From Actinomycetes bacterium (GTDB lineage: Bacteria; Actinomycetota; Thermoleophilia; RBG-16-64-13), in the NCBI GenBank assembly GCA_024637035.1, contig JAGXFW010000014.1:1-64000 (forward strand): 64,000 nt of DNA. Direction: 5' to 3'. Shown one piece after another: positions 35,785-46,622 of the stretch. A model generated the notes under the pieces. It saw nothing but the letters and a program-made list of their open reading frames with translations, had not been told where the DNA came from and made no database searches. Position 1 is the first letter of the stretch, and each line of letters begins with the position of its first letter. The position numbers were made by a program, and so were the translations under genes.

Positions 35785-36606
35785 CTACTTCCGGGGGGTC
35801 GCCCCCACCCAACAAGCCGTCTCGCACCGGCGGCAGTAGCGCACGAGCGTCCCCGGCTCGCCGTCGTCCCCGCGCACGATGCTCTCGTGTCCGGCGACAT
35901 CCGTCTGCATCTGCTCCTCGCATAGATCCCGGGCATAAGCGCCTTCCCGCCCGGGCAAGTCCTCGAGACCGTACTCTTCCTGGGTCCGAACGATCCGGGC
36001 CATCGCCGACTGCGGGCATGCGGCTCGGCACGGCATATCGCAGCCGTCGCACGGATCGAAGTCCGTGGGGCCCGTGGACTCCAGCTCGACGTCGACAGCG
36101 AGACAGCGAAGCCGCACGCGTGGCCCATACTCGGGCGTGACGAGGATGTTGTTGTGGCCGATGCACCCCAACCCGGCGAGCACGGCAGCGTCTTTGAGGA
36201 AGATGCCGCCCTTCTCGATGTGGTATGGCAGGACGCGGGCGGGGATGCCGTGCTCGGCTGCCAACCATGCCGCCAGCTCCGCGCCCGCGTCGATGAGCAG
36301 GCGGTTGCCCTCCGTCCCTCCCGAGAGACCGTCCCGCCACCAATCGAGGTGCGGTGCCTCTTCGGGATGGCGCACGGCGATGACGATCACCGACCGCGCC
36401 TTGTCCGGCCAGTCGATCTGGCCATGTACCCGCCCCAGAGCCATCGTGGACCCCACGCCCGAGTACTCTTCGAGGAGACCGAAGATGCGATGCGACGGGG
36501 ACTCGCGCAAGTCGTCGATGCGCGCCACGCCGGCGAGGTGGGCGCCGCGCTCGAGGGCCGCCCGAACGATCTCCTGGCTCAGAGCAGCATTCTCGGCCGC
36601 GCTCAT
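35785..36606 (-). CDS. Epoxyqueuosine-reductase-like (QueG-like) iron-sulfur protein
   Basis: A 273-residue protein resembling the cobalamin-dependent QueG/reductive-dehalogenase family. Recognisable pieces are HIEKGGIFLKDAAVLAGLGCIGHNN (central) and CDGCDMPCRAACPQSA (a CX2CX3CX3CP cluster motif), then CRRCETACWVGA near the end. True QueG has about 370 residues and two full ferredoxin motifs, so this is a short relative with an altered second motif. The start ATG at 36606 overlaps the CoA-transferase gene by ATGA. A role in reducing a corrinoid, as RamA does for methyltransferases, is conceivable but unproven. It ends at TAG. Confidence 0.7.
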   Translation of the reverse strand: MSAAENAALSQEIVRAALERGAHLAGVARIDDLRESPSHRIFGLLEEYSGVGSTMALGRVHGQIDWPDKARSVIVIAVRHPEEAPHLDWWRDGLSGGTEGNRLLIDAGAELAAWLAAEHGIPARVLPYHIEKGGIFLKDAAVLAGLGCIGHNNILVTPEYGPRVRLRCLAVDVELESTGPTDFDPCDGCDMPCRAACPQSAMARIVRTQEEYGLEDLPGREGAYARDLCEEQMQTDVAGHESIVRGDDGEPGTLVRYCRRCETACWVGATPRK

Positions 36607-38237
36607 TCGAAGCCGTCCCGCAGGCCCATCGGGCCCTCTTGGAATATGCGCGAGTCCATCAGAGCAGGCGCCGACAGCATGATCGGCGAGAACGCCATGT
36701 GCGGCACGATGTCCCGCTCGACCTCGACGCCCGGTGCCACTTCCAGCAACACGAGTCCCTCCCTTGTCAGCTCGAAAACGCAGCGCTCGGTCACGTAGAG
36801 CACCCGCTGCCCCTTGCGGGCGGCGTAACGGCCGCTGAACGTGATCTGCTCCACTTCTTCCACGAACTTCCGCACCCGACCTTCCCGCAGGATGCGGACT
36901 GCGCCCCCTTCGAACGAGAGCTCGAGGCCACCCGTGGTGAAGCTGCCCAGGAACACCACGCTCTTCGCGCACTGTGTGATGTCGATGAAGCCGCCCGAAC
37001 CGGTGATCTTCGGGCCGTAGCGGCTCACGTTCACGTTGCCGTCGGAGTCGGTCTCGGCGAGGCCCATGAAGCCGATGTCGAGTCCACCCCCGTGATAGAA
37101 GTCGAACTGAGAAGGTTGGTCGATTATCGCCGCGGGGTTCCTGCCTGTGCCGAAGTCCCACGCGCCGGCGGGCAGTCCGCCGACGATCCCCGATTCCGTG
37201 GTCAGCGTGACGAGATCGAAGATACCCTCTTCGGCCGCCACGAGGGCGATGCTCTCCGGCACACCCATGCCGAGATTCACCACGTTGCCTCGCCGAAGCT
37301 CGAGCGCAGCCCGGCGGGCCATCACCAGGCGCTCGTCAAGGCTGGCGGTCGGACCTACCGACACGGGGATCCTGATCTCGGCGCTCAGGGACGGGTCGTA
37401 GTCGTGGCCGAAGGTCTGCACGTGGTTCTCGGGAGCCGCCACGACCACCGCGTCGACGAGGATACCGGGCACCACGACGTGCTTGGGGTTCAGAGTGCCC
37501 CGCTCGACGACCCGCTCCACCTGAGCGATCACGATGCCGCCCGAGTTCTTGGCTGCCATCGCCTGAGCCCGCACCTCGAGGAACAGCGCCTCACGCTCCA
37601 TGGTCAGATTGCCGTCGACGTCGGCGGTCGTGCACCTCACGATGGCCACGTCGATGGGGAATGTCCGGTAAGCGAGGAACTCCTCACCATCGAACTCGAT
37701 GACCTCCACCAAGTCCTCGGTGGTGACTTCGTTCAGTTTTCCGCCGCCGTTCCTGGGGTCGGCGAACGTGCCCAGCCCCACGAACGAGATCGTGCGCGGC
37801 CGGTGCGACGCGATGTCGCGGAACATGTCGCAGATCACTCCCTGCGGCAAGTTGTAGGCCTGCACCTTGTTGTCGGCCACGAGCGAACAGATGGTGGGCG
37901 CGGTGCCGAAATGCCCGGCTATCACCTTCTTGAGCAGGCCCTCATGCCCGAAGCGGTTGAGCCCTCTCGTGCCGAAGTCGCCTTGGCCGGCGGGATAGAA
38001 CAGGGTGAGGTCGCGGGGGTGCCCCTCGCTGAGGAAACGTTCCTCCACGGCAATGGCCACTTCCTCGGCGAACACGCTGCCGAAGAAGCCGCTCGTGGTC
38101 ACAGTGACGCCGTCGTCGATGAGCCGGGCCGCCTCCCACGCCGAGATCACCTTGCCCGGGCCGCGGCCCCGGGTTTCCGTGGTAGCCGCGGCAGCCCCGG
38201 AACGAGCGGCCCGCTCGGGCCTAGCCGGATAGCCCAT
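36603..38237 (-). CDS. Acyl-CoA:carboxylate CoA-transferase, fused alpha/beta (YdiF type)
   Basis: A 544-residue family I CoA-transferase carrying both halves in one chain. It begins with VISAWEAARLIDDGVTVTTSGFFG; the beta half contains the catalytic Glu in TLTTESGIVGG, followed by the CoA-binding region FMGLAETDSDGNVN. Such enzymes exchange CoA between acetoacetyl-CoA, propionyl-CoA or acetyl-CoA and free acids via a glutamyl-CoA intermediate. The ATG at 38237 follows GTGGAGG; a GTG at 38252 would be the longer alternative. It is the third gene of a set with thiolase and SDR, which together can interconvert acetyl-CoA, acetoacetate and 3-hydroxybutyrate. Confidence 0.9.
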   Translation of the reverse strand: MGYPARPERAARSGAAAATTETRGRGPGKVISAWEAARLIDDGVTVTTSGFFGSVFAEEVAIAVEERFLSEGHPRDLTLFYPAGQGDFGTRGLNRFGHEGLLKKVIAGHFGTAPTICSLVADNKVQAYNLPQGVICDMFRDIASHRPRTISFVGLGTFADPRNGGGKLNEVTTEDLVEVIEFDGEEFLAYRTFPIDVAIVRCTTADVDGNLTMEREALFLEVRAQAMAAKNSGGIVIAQVERVVERGTLNPKHVVVPGILVDAVVVAAPENHVQTFGHDYDPSLSAEIRIPVSVGPTASLDERLVMARRAALELRRGNVVNLGMGVPESIALVAAEEGIFDLVTLTTESGIVGGLPAGAWDFGTGRNPAAIIDQPSQFDFYHGGGLDIGFMGLAETDSDGNVNVSRYGPKITGSGGFIDITQCAKSVVFLGSFTTGGLELSFEGGAVRILREGRVRKFVEEVEQITFSGRYAARKGQRVLYVTERCVFELTREGLVLLEVAPGVEVERDIVPHMAFSPIMLSAPALMDSRIFQEGPMGLRDGFE

Positions 38238-38252
38238 GTCCCGATCCTCCAC

Positions 38253-39043
<791 letters not shown>

Positions 39044-39044
<1 letters not shown>

Positions 39045-40294
39045 CACAGTGCCTCCAATGCCAGCGCGAGAGACACGCCGCCGCCGCCACAAAGCGTGGC
39101 CAATCCCAGCGAGACATCCCGGCGGCGCATCTCGTGAAGCAGGGTCACGAGGACACGGGCGCCGGTCGCCCCCACCGGGTGTCCCAGCCCGATGCCCGAG
39201 CCGTTCACGTTCGTGATCTCGCGGTCGAGCCCCAGTTCTCGTTCGACCGCGATGTATTGAGCCGCGAAGGCCTCGTTCACCTCGATCAACCCGAAATCGC
39301 CAAGACTCATCCCGCTCCGGGTCAAGAGGTCGTGGACCGCGGGCACGGGCGACAAGCCCATGACCGAGGGGTGGCACCCCCCGCGCCCCGTCGCACGCAC
39401 CCGGGCGAGCGGGGTCAATCCCAGGCTGGCGGCCTTGTCGGCCGCCATGATCACGAGGGCGGCGGCCCCATCGTTGATGCCGCTCGAGTTGCCCGCGGTC
39501 ACCGTGCCGGTCTTCGGAACGAACGCGGGGGCGAGGGACGCGAGCTTCTCGAGGGTGATACCCGGGCGGAAGTGCTCGTCCCGAGCGAATGCGATCGGGT
39601 CCTTCCCCCGCCGGTTGACCGTCACCGGCACGATCTCCTCAGCGAAGGACCCGTCGTTCGTGGCCCGCTCCACCGAGTGATGGCTGCGGAGGGCGAGTTC
39701 GTCCATCTCCTCGCGGGTGATGCCATGATGCTGCGCAACGAACTCAGCCGTCAGTCCCATGATGTAGGGCCGGCCCACATGATCCTTGAGCGGAGACACC
39801 GTGGCGTCCACCGGGCCGTCCTCAGGATGCGGGAAGTAGTACGACCCGCAGTGAAGCCCGTGGATGAGGTCGTCGACCAGCGGCTGATCCTGCATCCGCG
39901 CTCCCCAGCGCGTGCTCGGCAACGTGTACGGCACGTTCGACATGGCCTCCACGCCACCGGCGAGGATCACGTCCGCCATACCCGCTTGGATCATCGCCAT
40001 GCCCGATACCACGGCCTCCATGCCCGAGAGGCACACACGGTTGATGGTGACCGCGGGCGTCGCCTCGGGCAGCCCCGCCACCAGCGCCGCCACCCGGGCG
40101 ACGTTGCAGGCGTCGATCGGCTCGAACACGCACCCGAAGCGGATGTCGTCGATCTCGGCCGGGTCGATGCCCGCCCGGGTCACGGCGCCGGTCATGACCG
40201 TGCTCGCCAGAGTCACCGCGTCCGAGTCCTTGAGTGTCCCGCCGAACGCGCCGATCGCCGTTCTGCAGGCGGACACAACCACCACATCTCTCAC
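39044..40294 (-). CDS. Thiolase / acetyl-CoA C-acetyltransferase
   Basis: A 416-residue thiolase. The first active-site Cys is in NRVCLSGMEAV (about residue 89), the His in GLGHPVGATGARV and the second Cys in LCGGGGVSLAL at the C-terminus. It condenses two acetyl-CoA or cleaves acetoacetyl-CoA. The GTG at 40294 is preceded by GGGAGGGGGG; the in-frame extension to 40333 has no family similarity. It heads the operon thiolase-SDR-CoA-transferase-QueG-like. It is 47 bases from the XRE-cupin regulator gene, which reads in the same direction just upstream. Confidence 0.9.
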
Positions 40295-40340
40295 TGAGAT
40301 ACCCCCCTCCCGTACCACCCGACGAGCCCGCACGACCTGC

Positions 40341-40898
40341 TCACGAACTGAACACTACGATGAGACACTCCGCATCCTCTTCGCTGATGGGCAACGAGCG
40401 ATGAGCGATCCCGGAATCGAAGTAGACGCTGTCGCCTTCGTTCATGACGAACTCATCGTCTCCGTGGTAGAAACGCAGAGAACCCTTCTGCACGACCAGA
40501 AGCTCCTCACCCGGGTGGTGGAAGTCTGGAGTCTTGGTGGTGTCGGCAGGGATCCTCAACACGTACGCATCCATGTGCCTGCCCGGGAATCGGTCCACCA
40601 GCGTTTCATAGGAGTAGCCGAACGGCGTGCCGTTCATCGCCATCGGCGTGCGTTCATCCTTCCGCACCAGAGTGCACACGGCAGGATCATCGTTCTCGCC
40701 GAACAACACGCTCATGCTCACGTTCAGCGCCTTGGCGATGTTCACCAGGGTCGCCACGGGAGGAGCTTTGGGCGAGTTCTCGACCTTCGACAGGTAGCCT
40801 TTGGTCATGCCACATATGGCGGCCAGTCTGGTGAGAGAGAGCCCCCGTTCGCCGCGCAGTCTCCTGATGTTGGAACCGATCTCAGATTCGTCGAGCAC
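40341..40898 (-). CDS. XRE-family regulator with cupin sensor domain
   Basis: A 185-residue regulator. An N-terminal XRE helix-turn-helix (about residues 5-62, LAAICGMTKGYLSKVEN) is followed by a cupin domain (about 105-185, with HHPGEELLVVQKGSLRFY and GDSVYFDSGIAHRS). The GTG start at 40898 is chosen because the XRE domain starts right after it; a longer in-frame extension is Cys/Arg-rich and unlike the family. Such regulators sense small organic ligands. It lies directly upstream of the thiolase operon in the same orientation, so it may be cotranscribed and may control this set. Confidence 0.85.
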   Translation of the reverse strand: MLDESEIGSNIRRLRGERGLSLTRLAAICGMTKGYLSKVENSPKAPPVATLVNIAKALNVSMSVLFGENDDPAVCTLVRKDERTPMAMNGTPFGYSYETLVDRFPGRHMDAYVLRIPADTTKTPDFHHPGEELLVVQKGSLRFYHGDDEFVMNEGDSVYFDSGIAHRSLPISEEDAECLIVVFSS

Positions 40899-41058
40899 GG
40901 AACCGCCCTTCGCTGTCGAGAGGACTGGACGGAGGCTAGCAGCCGGGGATCGACGAACGCTTGGGCCCCCGCAACAAAGACACCGATCACACCGTTTCCC
41001 AGCTGGAAACATCATAGCAGCGGCACCGACGGTGTCAAACCCTCAGCCGATCGTCGGT

Positions 41059-41505
41059 CTAGTCCGCGACGAGCACCGTGCCGTCTGAGCGAACGTGCAC
41101 GTGGTCGCCCGACCTGACGGCCTCGAGGAACTCGGCACCGAGCCGGTCGACAGTCACGATGCGGCGGCCCGACCAGATGTCGCTCACCACGAGTCCCCCA
41201 GCGGCGAGCGGGTCGATATGCTCCGAGAACAACACGGCGGCCGGCGCGTTCCCCAACGTCACCAGACGCAGCCATACGGCTCCGCTCGACGTCGAGCCCG
41301 TGGTCTTTGGCACACACAGGATCTTCCCGGCAAGGTCTATCTCATGAAGATCGGTGTTTCCGCTGTCCGAACAGACGGCCGACCCAGAAGGCACGTGGAT
41401 GCTGCTGAAGAAGCTTGCATACGTGTTGAAACCCCGCCGACTGACCGCGGCTTCCCCCTCGACGTCACCCGCAAGGACCGGCCGACCCTGCCATGTGCGC
41501 GCCAC
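41059..41505 (-). CDS. Aconitase X small (swivel) subunit, DUF126
   Basis: A 148-residue swivel-domain protein. Signature blocks include GKILCVPKTTGSTSSGAVWL (the GS-TSS loop of AcnX small subunits). It pairs with the large subunit encoded just upstream to form a dehydratase. Its GTG start immediately follows the TAG of the large subunit in the same frame; GAGGGG precedes it at 9 bases, so initiation is possible. It ends at TAG. Type I AcnX proteins are single chains, so this arrangement looks intermediate between split and fused forms. Confidence 0.87.
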   Translation of the reverse strand: MARTWQGRPVLAGDVEGEAAVSRRGFNTYASFFSSIHVPSGSAVCSDSGNTDLHEIDLAGKILCVPKTTGSTSSGAVWLRLVTLGNAPAAVLFSEHIDPLAAGGLVVSDIWSGRRIVTVDRLGAEFLEAVRSGDHVHVRSDGTVLVAD

Positions 41506-42804
41506 CTAGACGCGCCCCTCGACCACGATCCGCACGATCTCTTCGTCGCGGAAGTACCGCGCATGGGTGTACGTGCGCAGCTTGCTCGAATTCGTGATGA
41601 TCCTCTCCCCGGCCGAAAGGTCGTCGTCGAAGAGCTGCATGGCGCACGCAGGGCTGACCCTCACCCCCGCCTCGCGCAGACGACCGGCCGATGCCGTGCT
41701 CTCTTCGAACGCCCGCAGCACTCCCGGGGCCGCGGCCAGCGTCGTCGGCACCCGCACCCGTCCGAGGTCGTGCTCGTCAAGTCGCACAAGAATGGCTTCG
41801 GCCCACCAACCCAGCTGCTCGAGGCTCAGATGCGGGCACCCCACGAAGCACTTCTGCGGGGCCGCACCCACATCACCCCACGGAACGGGGAAGCCCGCTT
41901 CGATCCCGTGGAGGATCTGGTCGTCGACGCGATACGTGTCATGCTCGTCGAGCAACACGCCCTCGCCCTCGTCGAGGGCCTCTGGCGTGATGCCGTGCAC
42001 GTGATAGAGCCCCACCGCTCCCGAGGCTGCGGCGGCCGCGCCCATCTCGTGAAGGTAGTCGAGCGTCGACCGCTCCCCCACGGGTGCCAACCAGCGATCG
42101 AGGCCCGTGATGAGGGGCACGTCGGCGGCGACGTGCCGGCCGATCGCCGCCCCAAGTAGTTGGGGGGAGGGCAGGGACCCTGTCGCCACCTCGATATGGC
42201 GGGAGGCCTTGCGGCCTTCGTCGGTGAGCAGACCCGTGAGTGGCACCCTCCCCACGATGTTGCACAGCAGGTCCATGATCGCCCCGTTCCGGTTGGAGCG
42301 GGCGCCGAGGACCGAGTTGGCGAACGCCACACACGCCGATTCTGACCACGCGAGGATATCGCCGCGGCCCGGGACATTGCCCACCTGCGGAAGATACGGC
42401 GTGCAGGTGCAGGCATCCGGCGCCGACAGACCGAGACTCGACATGCGCTCCATATGGACCGCCTGAGCCTCGTACATGCCCTCCAGTTTCCGCATCTGGT
42501 CGGGTCTGAGGAACCAGTTGTCGAAGTCGAGGGGTGGAAGGGGATCGAGCGTGAAGGGCCGGCTCGTCGTGAGGCCGGCCTCGACCAATTCGTCGAGCAT
42601 CGTCATCGAAGGAGCGATACCGGGCAGCGCGCAGGTGATCACGAAGTGTCCGTTGCCGGTGATCTCTACGAGCCTCTCCGCTGAGAGTGCTTCCGCGTAC
42701 CCCACCACGGTCCGCATGATCCGTTCGAGGACCGGCCCGCGTCCTCCCTCGAGCATGGCGCGTTCGTCGGAGGTGAGTTCCAGGGTGGATGCCGCGAATG
42801 CCAC
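41506..42804 (-). CDS. Aconitase X catalytic (large) subunit
   Basis: A 432-residue aconitase X (DUF521) protein. The N-terminus ELTSDERAMLEGGRGP, the block NSVLGARSNRNGAIMDLLCNIVGRVPLTG, the cysteines in CTCTPYLP and in FVGCPH, and the C-terminal ITNSSKLRTYTHARYF are typical. Characterised members dehydrate cis-3-hydroxy-L-proline in bacteria or phosphomevalonate in archaea, with an iron-sulfur cluster. The adjacent branched-chain-type ABC importer favours an amino-acid role such as hydroxyproline or a related compound, by inference. The GTG at 42804 has a weak ribosome site; it starts 10 bases after the livF-like gene ends. It ends with TAG, directly followed in frame by the small subunit. 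Confidence 0.88.
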   Translation of the reverse strand: MAFAASTLELTSDERAMLEGGRGPVLERIMRTVVGYAEALSAERLVEITGNGHFVITCALPGIAPSMTMLDELVEAGLTTSRPFTLDPLPPLDFDNWFLRPDQMRKLEGMYEAQAVHMERMSSLGLSAPDACTCTPYLPQVGNVPGRGDILAWSESACVAFANSVLGARSNRNGAIMDLLCNIVGRVPLTGLLTDEGRKASRHIEVATGSLPSPQLLGAAIGRHVAADVPLITGLDRWLAPVGERSTLDYLHEMGAAAAASGAVGLYHVHGITPEALDEGEGVLLDEHDTYRVDDQILHGIEAGFPVPWGDVGAAPQKCFVGCPHLSLEQLGWWAEAILVRLDEHDLGRVRVPTTLAAAPGVLRAFEESTASAGRLREAGVRVSPACAMQLFDDDLSAGERIITNSSKLRTYTHARYFRDEEIVRIVVEGRV

Positions 42805-42814
42805 GGCTAGTGGA

Positions 42815-43540
42815 TCAGGCTCCGCCCAAGTACGCCTCGCGCACCTGCGGATTCGTCAGCAGTGCTTGAGCATTGTCGGAGAGCACGATCGAGCCGGTCT
42901 CGATCACGTAGCCGCGATGCGAGATCTCCAGCGCCACGTTCGCGTTCTGCTCCACCAGCAGGATGGTGGTGCCTTGGGAGTTGATCTCCTTGATGATCTC
43001 GAAGATCTTCTCCACGAGCATCGGAGCCAGACCCATCGAGGGCTCGTCGAGCATGAGGAGCTTCGGCTGCGCCATGAGGGCACGACCGATGGCCAGCATC
43101 TGCTGCTCGCCCCCCGAGAGCGTTCCGCCCGCCTGCGTGCGTCGCTCCCACAGAAGAGGGAAGAGGGCGAACACCCTTTCGTAGTCGGCGGTGAGGTCCT
43201 GCTTGGGTCGAGAGAAGGCACCCATCGCCAGGTTCTCCTTCACCGTCATGCGCGGGAAGATCTTGCGTCCTTCGGGTGACTGCGAGAGGCCGAGCGTCAC
43301 GGTCTGGTAGGGCGGCACTTTCAGAAGATCGGTGCCCTGATAGAAGATGGACCCCGAACGCGGTCGAAGTAGCCCCGAGATCGTGTTCAGGGTGGTGCTC
43401 TTCCCGGCGCCGTTCGCGCCGATCAGGGTCACGATCTCTCCCTTCTCGATCTCGAGGGTGACCCCCTTGAGGGCGTGGATGTTGCCGTAGAACACCTGGA
43501 TATCATCCACGCGCAGCATCGGCTCGCCGGGGGTAGCCAT
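42815..43540 (-). CDS. Branched-chain amino acid-type ABC transporter ATPase (LivF family)
   Basis: A 241-residue ATPase. Walker A is GANGAGKSTT, signature LSGGEQQML and Walker B LLMLDEPSMGLAPM. It is the second ATPase of a five-component importer. The ATG at 43540 overlaps the stop of the LivG-like gene by one base (TGATG); a GTG at 43543 directly precedes it. LivF-type subunits lack the LivG-specific insertion, as here. Confidence 0.92.
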   Translation of the reverse strand: MATPGEPMLRVDDIQVFYGNIHALKGVTLEIEKGEIVTLIGANGAGKSTTLNTISGLLRPRSGSIFYQGTDLLKVPPYQTVTLGLSQSPEGRKIFPRMTVKENLAMGAFSRPKQDLTADYERVFALFPLLWERRTQAGGTLSGGEQQMLAIGRALMAQPKLLMLDEPSMGLAPMLVEKIFEIIKEINSQGTTILLVEQNANVALEISHRGYVIETGSIVLSDNAQALLTNPQVREAYLGGA

Positions 43541-44373
43541 CACGCGCTCTTGCCCAGGTAGGCTTCGATGACCTTCGGGTCGCTGCGCACCTCGCTGGGA
43601 GTGCCTTCGGCGATCTTCTCGCCATGATCCAGAACGACCACGCGATCGCAGATGCCCATGACCATGCGCATGTCGTGCTCGATGAGCACGATGGTGAGAC
43701 CTTCGTCGCGGATCTTCCGCACCAATCCGACCAGGGACTGTGTCTCCTGCGGGTTCATTCCAGCCGCCGGCTCGTCGAGGAAGAGGAGCTTGGGGTCGGT
43801 CGCAAGGGCGCGCGCTATCTCCAGACGTCGCTGAGAGCCGTACGGCAGGTTACGCGAGACCTCACCGGCGGCCGCCCCCAGACCCATGTATTCGAGCAGC
43901 GCGATCGAGCGTGCCCTGGCTTCCCGCTCCTCGGCCAAGGCTCCCCGTGTGCGAAGCACCACACCGAACGGGCCGGTCTTCGTACGGCAGTGCCGGCCCA
44001 CCATGACGTTCTCGAGCGCCGTCATCTCGGCGAACAGGCGGATGTTCTGGAACGTCCGGGCGATTCCCATGCTGGTGATCTTCGAGGGACGCGCGTGATG
44101 GATCACGCGTCCGTCGAACTCCACTTCGCCCGACGTGGCTTCGTAGACACCGGTCACAACGTTGAACAGCGTCGTCTTCCCCGCCCCGTTCGGCCCGATC
44201 AGACCCAGGATCTCTCCCCGCGCGACCTGGAAGTCCACGGAGTTGACCGCCACGAGACCGCCGAACGTCTTGGTGAGTCTCCTCGTTTCGAGCAGAAGCC
44301 CGGCAGAACTCTGTCCCTCAGGCCGGGACGGACTCTGCACGGCGGACCCCATCTCCCCGATCGTCTCAGCCAC
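43540..44373 (-). CDS. Branched-chain amino acid-type ABC transporter ATPase (LivG family)
   Basis: A 277-residue ATPase. Walker A is GPNGAGKTT; the Q-loop segment [19 protein letters not shown] and [13 protein letters not shown] are LivG hallmarks. The C-terminal region ends EAYLGKSA. The N-terminal 25 residues are an extension. The GTG at 44373 is preceded by AAGGAGG at 7 bases and overlaps the LivM-like gene by 8 bases. It powers the importer with the LivF-like protein. Confidence 0.92.
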   Translation of the reverse strand: MAETIGEMGSAVQSPSRPEGQSSAGLLLETRRLTKTFGGLVAVNSVDFQVARGEILGLIGPNGAGKTTLFNVVTGVYEATSGEVEFDGRVIHHARPSKITSMGIARTFQNIRLFAEMTALENVMVGRHCRTKTGPFGVVLRTRGALAEEREARARSIALLEYMGLGAAAGEVSRNLPYGSQRRLEIARALATDPKLLFLDEPAAGMNPQETQSLVGLVRKIRDEGLTIVLIEHDMRMVMGICDRVVVLDHGEKIAEGTPSEVRSDPKVIEAYLGKSA

Positions 44374-45457
44374 CCTGCACCTCCTTCGGCACAGGCGGAG
44401 CGGGGCTTCCCGGCTTCATCTCGAGTGACACCCGGCGGGAGCCCAGCAGGCCTTTCGGTCGAAAGACCATCAACGTCACCAACACGATACCCATCAGCAT
44501 GCCCCGCACTTCAGGGTGATCCTGCACGAACTCGAAATCGCGCAGCCACTCGAGCAACGTCATCCAGATGATGGCTCCCAGAGCCGGACCGGCAACGTTA
44601 CCCATGCCGCCCAACACCACGAGGCTGAGCACGGTGATCGATTCCATCAGCTTGAAGTTGCTCGGATGGATGAAGTTCAAGTAGTGACCGAGGAAGGCCC
44701 CCATCGTTCCGGCGAAGAACCCCCCCGACGCGTACGCGAGCAACTTGTACCGGGACGTGTGGATGCCCATGGCTTCGGCGGCGACCTCGTCTTCGCGGAT
44801 CGCCGTCCATGCCCGTCCGATGCGAGACCGTACCATGCGCGAGATCACGAACAGGGAGACTATGGCCATGAAGAGGGCGAGGTAGTAGAAGCGGAAGGCC
44901 GTGTTGAAATCGAAGCCGAAGATGCTGGGTTTCGGTATCCCCGAGATGCCGGAAGGCCCACGGGTGAGCCCTACCCAGTTGTTGGCGACGATACGGATGA
45001 TCTCGTGGAAACCGAGCGTCATGATGGCCAGGTAGTCGCCACGCAGACGCAGGGTGGGATAACCGAGGATAGCTCCGGCGATCGCGGCCACGACTCCGCC
45101 CAGGAGCAGGTTCATCCAGACCATCCACCAGACCGAATCGAGCTCGATACCCCACTTGTTCCGCACCACCTGCACCATGACGACAGCCGTGAAATATCCG
45201 CCGATAGCGTAGAAGGCGACGTAGCCCAGGTCGAGCAATCCGGTGAAGCCCACCACGATGTTCAGGCCCGAGGCGAGCACCACATAGATGAACACGATGG
45301 TGAAGAGCGTGAGCCAGCGGTTCGACTGCAGCATGAAGGGCAGGGTGACCGCGAAGACAAGCAACGCCCCGATGATCGCCCGCTGCACGGCCGTCGAGCC
45401 GCCGCCCGCGAGAGCGGCGGCGAGCGGGTTCATCTTCGTTTTGAACTGGTCGGGCAT
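44366..45457 (-). CDS. Branched-chain amino acid-type ABC permease (LivM family)
   Basis: A 363-residue permease with about nine to ten membrane segments. Family motifs include [20 protein letters not shown] (residues near 70-90) and the coupling region [18 protein letters not shown]. The C-terminus carries a cytoplasmic tail ending in a Pro-rich segment. The ATG at 45457 follows AGAAGG and is one base after the LivH-like stop. Confidence 0.92.
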   Translation of the reverse strand: MPDQFKTKMNPLAAALAGGGSTAVQRAIIGALLVFAVTLPFMLQSNRWLTLFTIVFIYVVLASGLNIVVGFTGLLDLGYVAFYAIGGYFTAVVMVQVVRNKWGIELDSVWWMVWMNLLLGGVVAAIAGAILGYPTLRLRGDYLAIMTLGFHEIIRIVANNWVGLTRGPSGISGIPKPSIFGFDFNTAFRFYYLALFMAIVSLFVISRMVRSRIGRAWTAIREDEVAAEAMGIHTSRYKLLAYASGGFFAGTMGAFLGHYLNFIHPSNFKLMESITVLSLVVLGGMGNVAGPALGAIIWMTLLEWLRDFEFVQDHPEVRGMLMGIVLVTLMVFRPKGLLGSRRVSLEMKPGSPAPPVPKEVQGG

Positions 45458-45458
45458 G

Positions 45459-46394
45459 TCAGGCCTTCTCCGACACCGTCGAACCAAGGAGGCCCGAAGG
45501 CTTGAACGACAGGAGCAGGATGAGGATCACGAAAGCGAACGCATCCCGGTACTGGGAACCCATGGGGAGATAGGCCGACGCCAAAGACTCGATCATCCCG
45601 AGTACCAACCCGCCGAGGAAGGCACCGGGTATGTTGCCGATGCCACCAAGAACGGCGGCGATGAACGCCTTCAGCCCCGGGAAGAACCCCATATCGGGGC
45701 GGGCGAAATGGTACACCGCACCGTAGAGGCCGCCCGCCAGGGCGCCCATGGCCGAACCGATGATGAACGTGATGGCGATCACTCGGTTGACGTTCACCCC
45801 CATGAGGGCCGACGTCTGCTTGTCTTGAGCTGAGGCCCGCATGGCCCTCCCAACCCGCGTGCGCTGCACGAACAGGTTGAGTGCCACCATGGCGACAACG
45901 GTGATGAACACCACGAACAGTTGGAGATACGTGACCTGCGCACCCCCGATGGTGAGCGACTTCGCCAATCCCGCTTCCGTGAAGATCGGTACGTCGGGGA
46001 AGAACACCTGCTTCGAGCCGAAGATGGCCTGCGAGAAGTTCATGAGGAAGATAGACATACCGATCGCGGATATCAGTGCCGCGAGGCGGGGGGCGTTCCG
46101 CAAAGGGCGATAGGCGAGGCGTTCGATGGTTACCCCCATCGCCGCCACCGCCACCATCGCGATGGGCACGGCGAGGAAGAAGCTGAGGCCAGGCATCGGG
46201 ACCGGCCGCCCAAAGAGCGTGATGGTGTCGACCATCATGGCGATCGAGATGAAGGTGCCGAACATGAAGAGCTCGCCGAAGGCGAAGTTGATCAGCTCGA
46301 TGATGCCGTACACCATCGTGTAGCCGACGGCGATCAAAGCATACAGACAGCCGAGCATGAGCCCGTTCATCAACTGCTGAGCCAGTTGTTCCAT
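45459..46394 (-). CDS. Branched-chain amino acid-type ABC permease (LivH family)
   Basis: A 311-residue permease beginning LAQQLMNGLMLGCLYALIA and carrying the LivH coupling region TRVGRAMRASAQDKQTSALM. It forms the channel with the LivM-like protein. The binding-protein gene lies upstream, separated by 228 bases that include a strong terminator, so the permease/ATPase genes are expressed by readthrough or from their own promoter. Confidence 0.92.
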   Translation of the reverse strand: MEQLAQQLMNGLMLGCLYALIAVGYTMVYGIIELINFAFGELFMFGTFISIAMMVDTITLFGRPVPMPGLSFFLAVPIAMVAVAAMGVTIERLAYRPLRNAPRLAALISAIGMSIFLMNFSQAIFGSKQVFFPDVPIFTEAGLAKSLTIGGAQVTYLQLFVVFITVVAMVALNLFVQRTRVGRAMRASAQDKQTSALMGVNVNRVIAITFIIGSAMGALAGGLYGAVYHFARPDMGFFPGLKAFIAAVLGGIGNIPGAFLGGLVLGMIESLASAYLPMGSQYRDAFAFVILILLLSFKPSGLLGSTVSEKA

Positions 46395-46543
46395 CGGCCT
46401 CCCACTGCACGACCGGATCGACTTGGGCGACTCCCCCGCGTGCCCGCCCGAGGGTCGAGCATGTTACCAGTACCCTATCCTAGTCGCAAGCAAGACGCCG
46501 AATCGCCTGTCAGACGCCATCCGCGGTCCGTGAGTCCGCCTCG

Positions 46544-46589
46544 AAAAACACGTGTGGCGGCTGGGGTGGATCACCCCAGCCGCCACACG
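46544..46589 (-). terminator. Rho-independent terminator after the binding-protein gene
   Basis: A perfect 18-bp GC-rich stem (46551-46568 with 46572-46589), a 3-base loop and, on the minus strand, GTGTTTTT-like T-run (46544-46548). It follows the livK-like stop by about 34 bases and precedes the permease genes, which would make the binding protein the most abundant product. Confidence 0.9.
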
Positions 46590-46622
46590 ACACTCCCGGA
46601 CTCGTGTCCGAAAGAAACGCGA

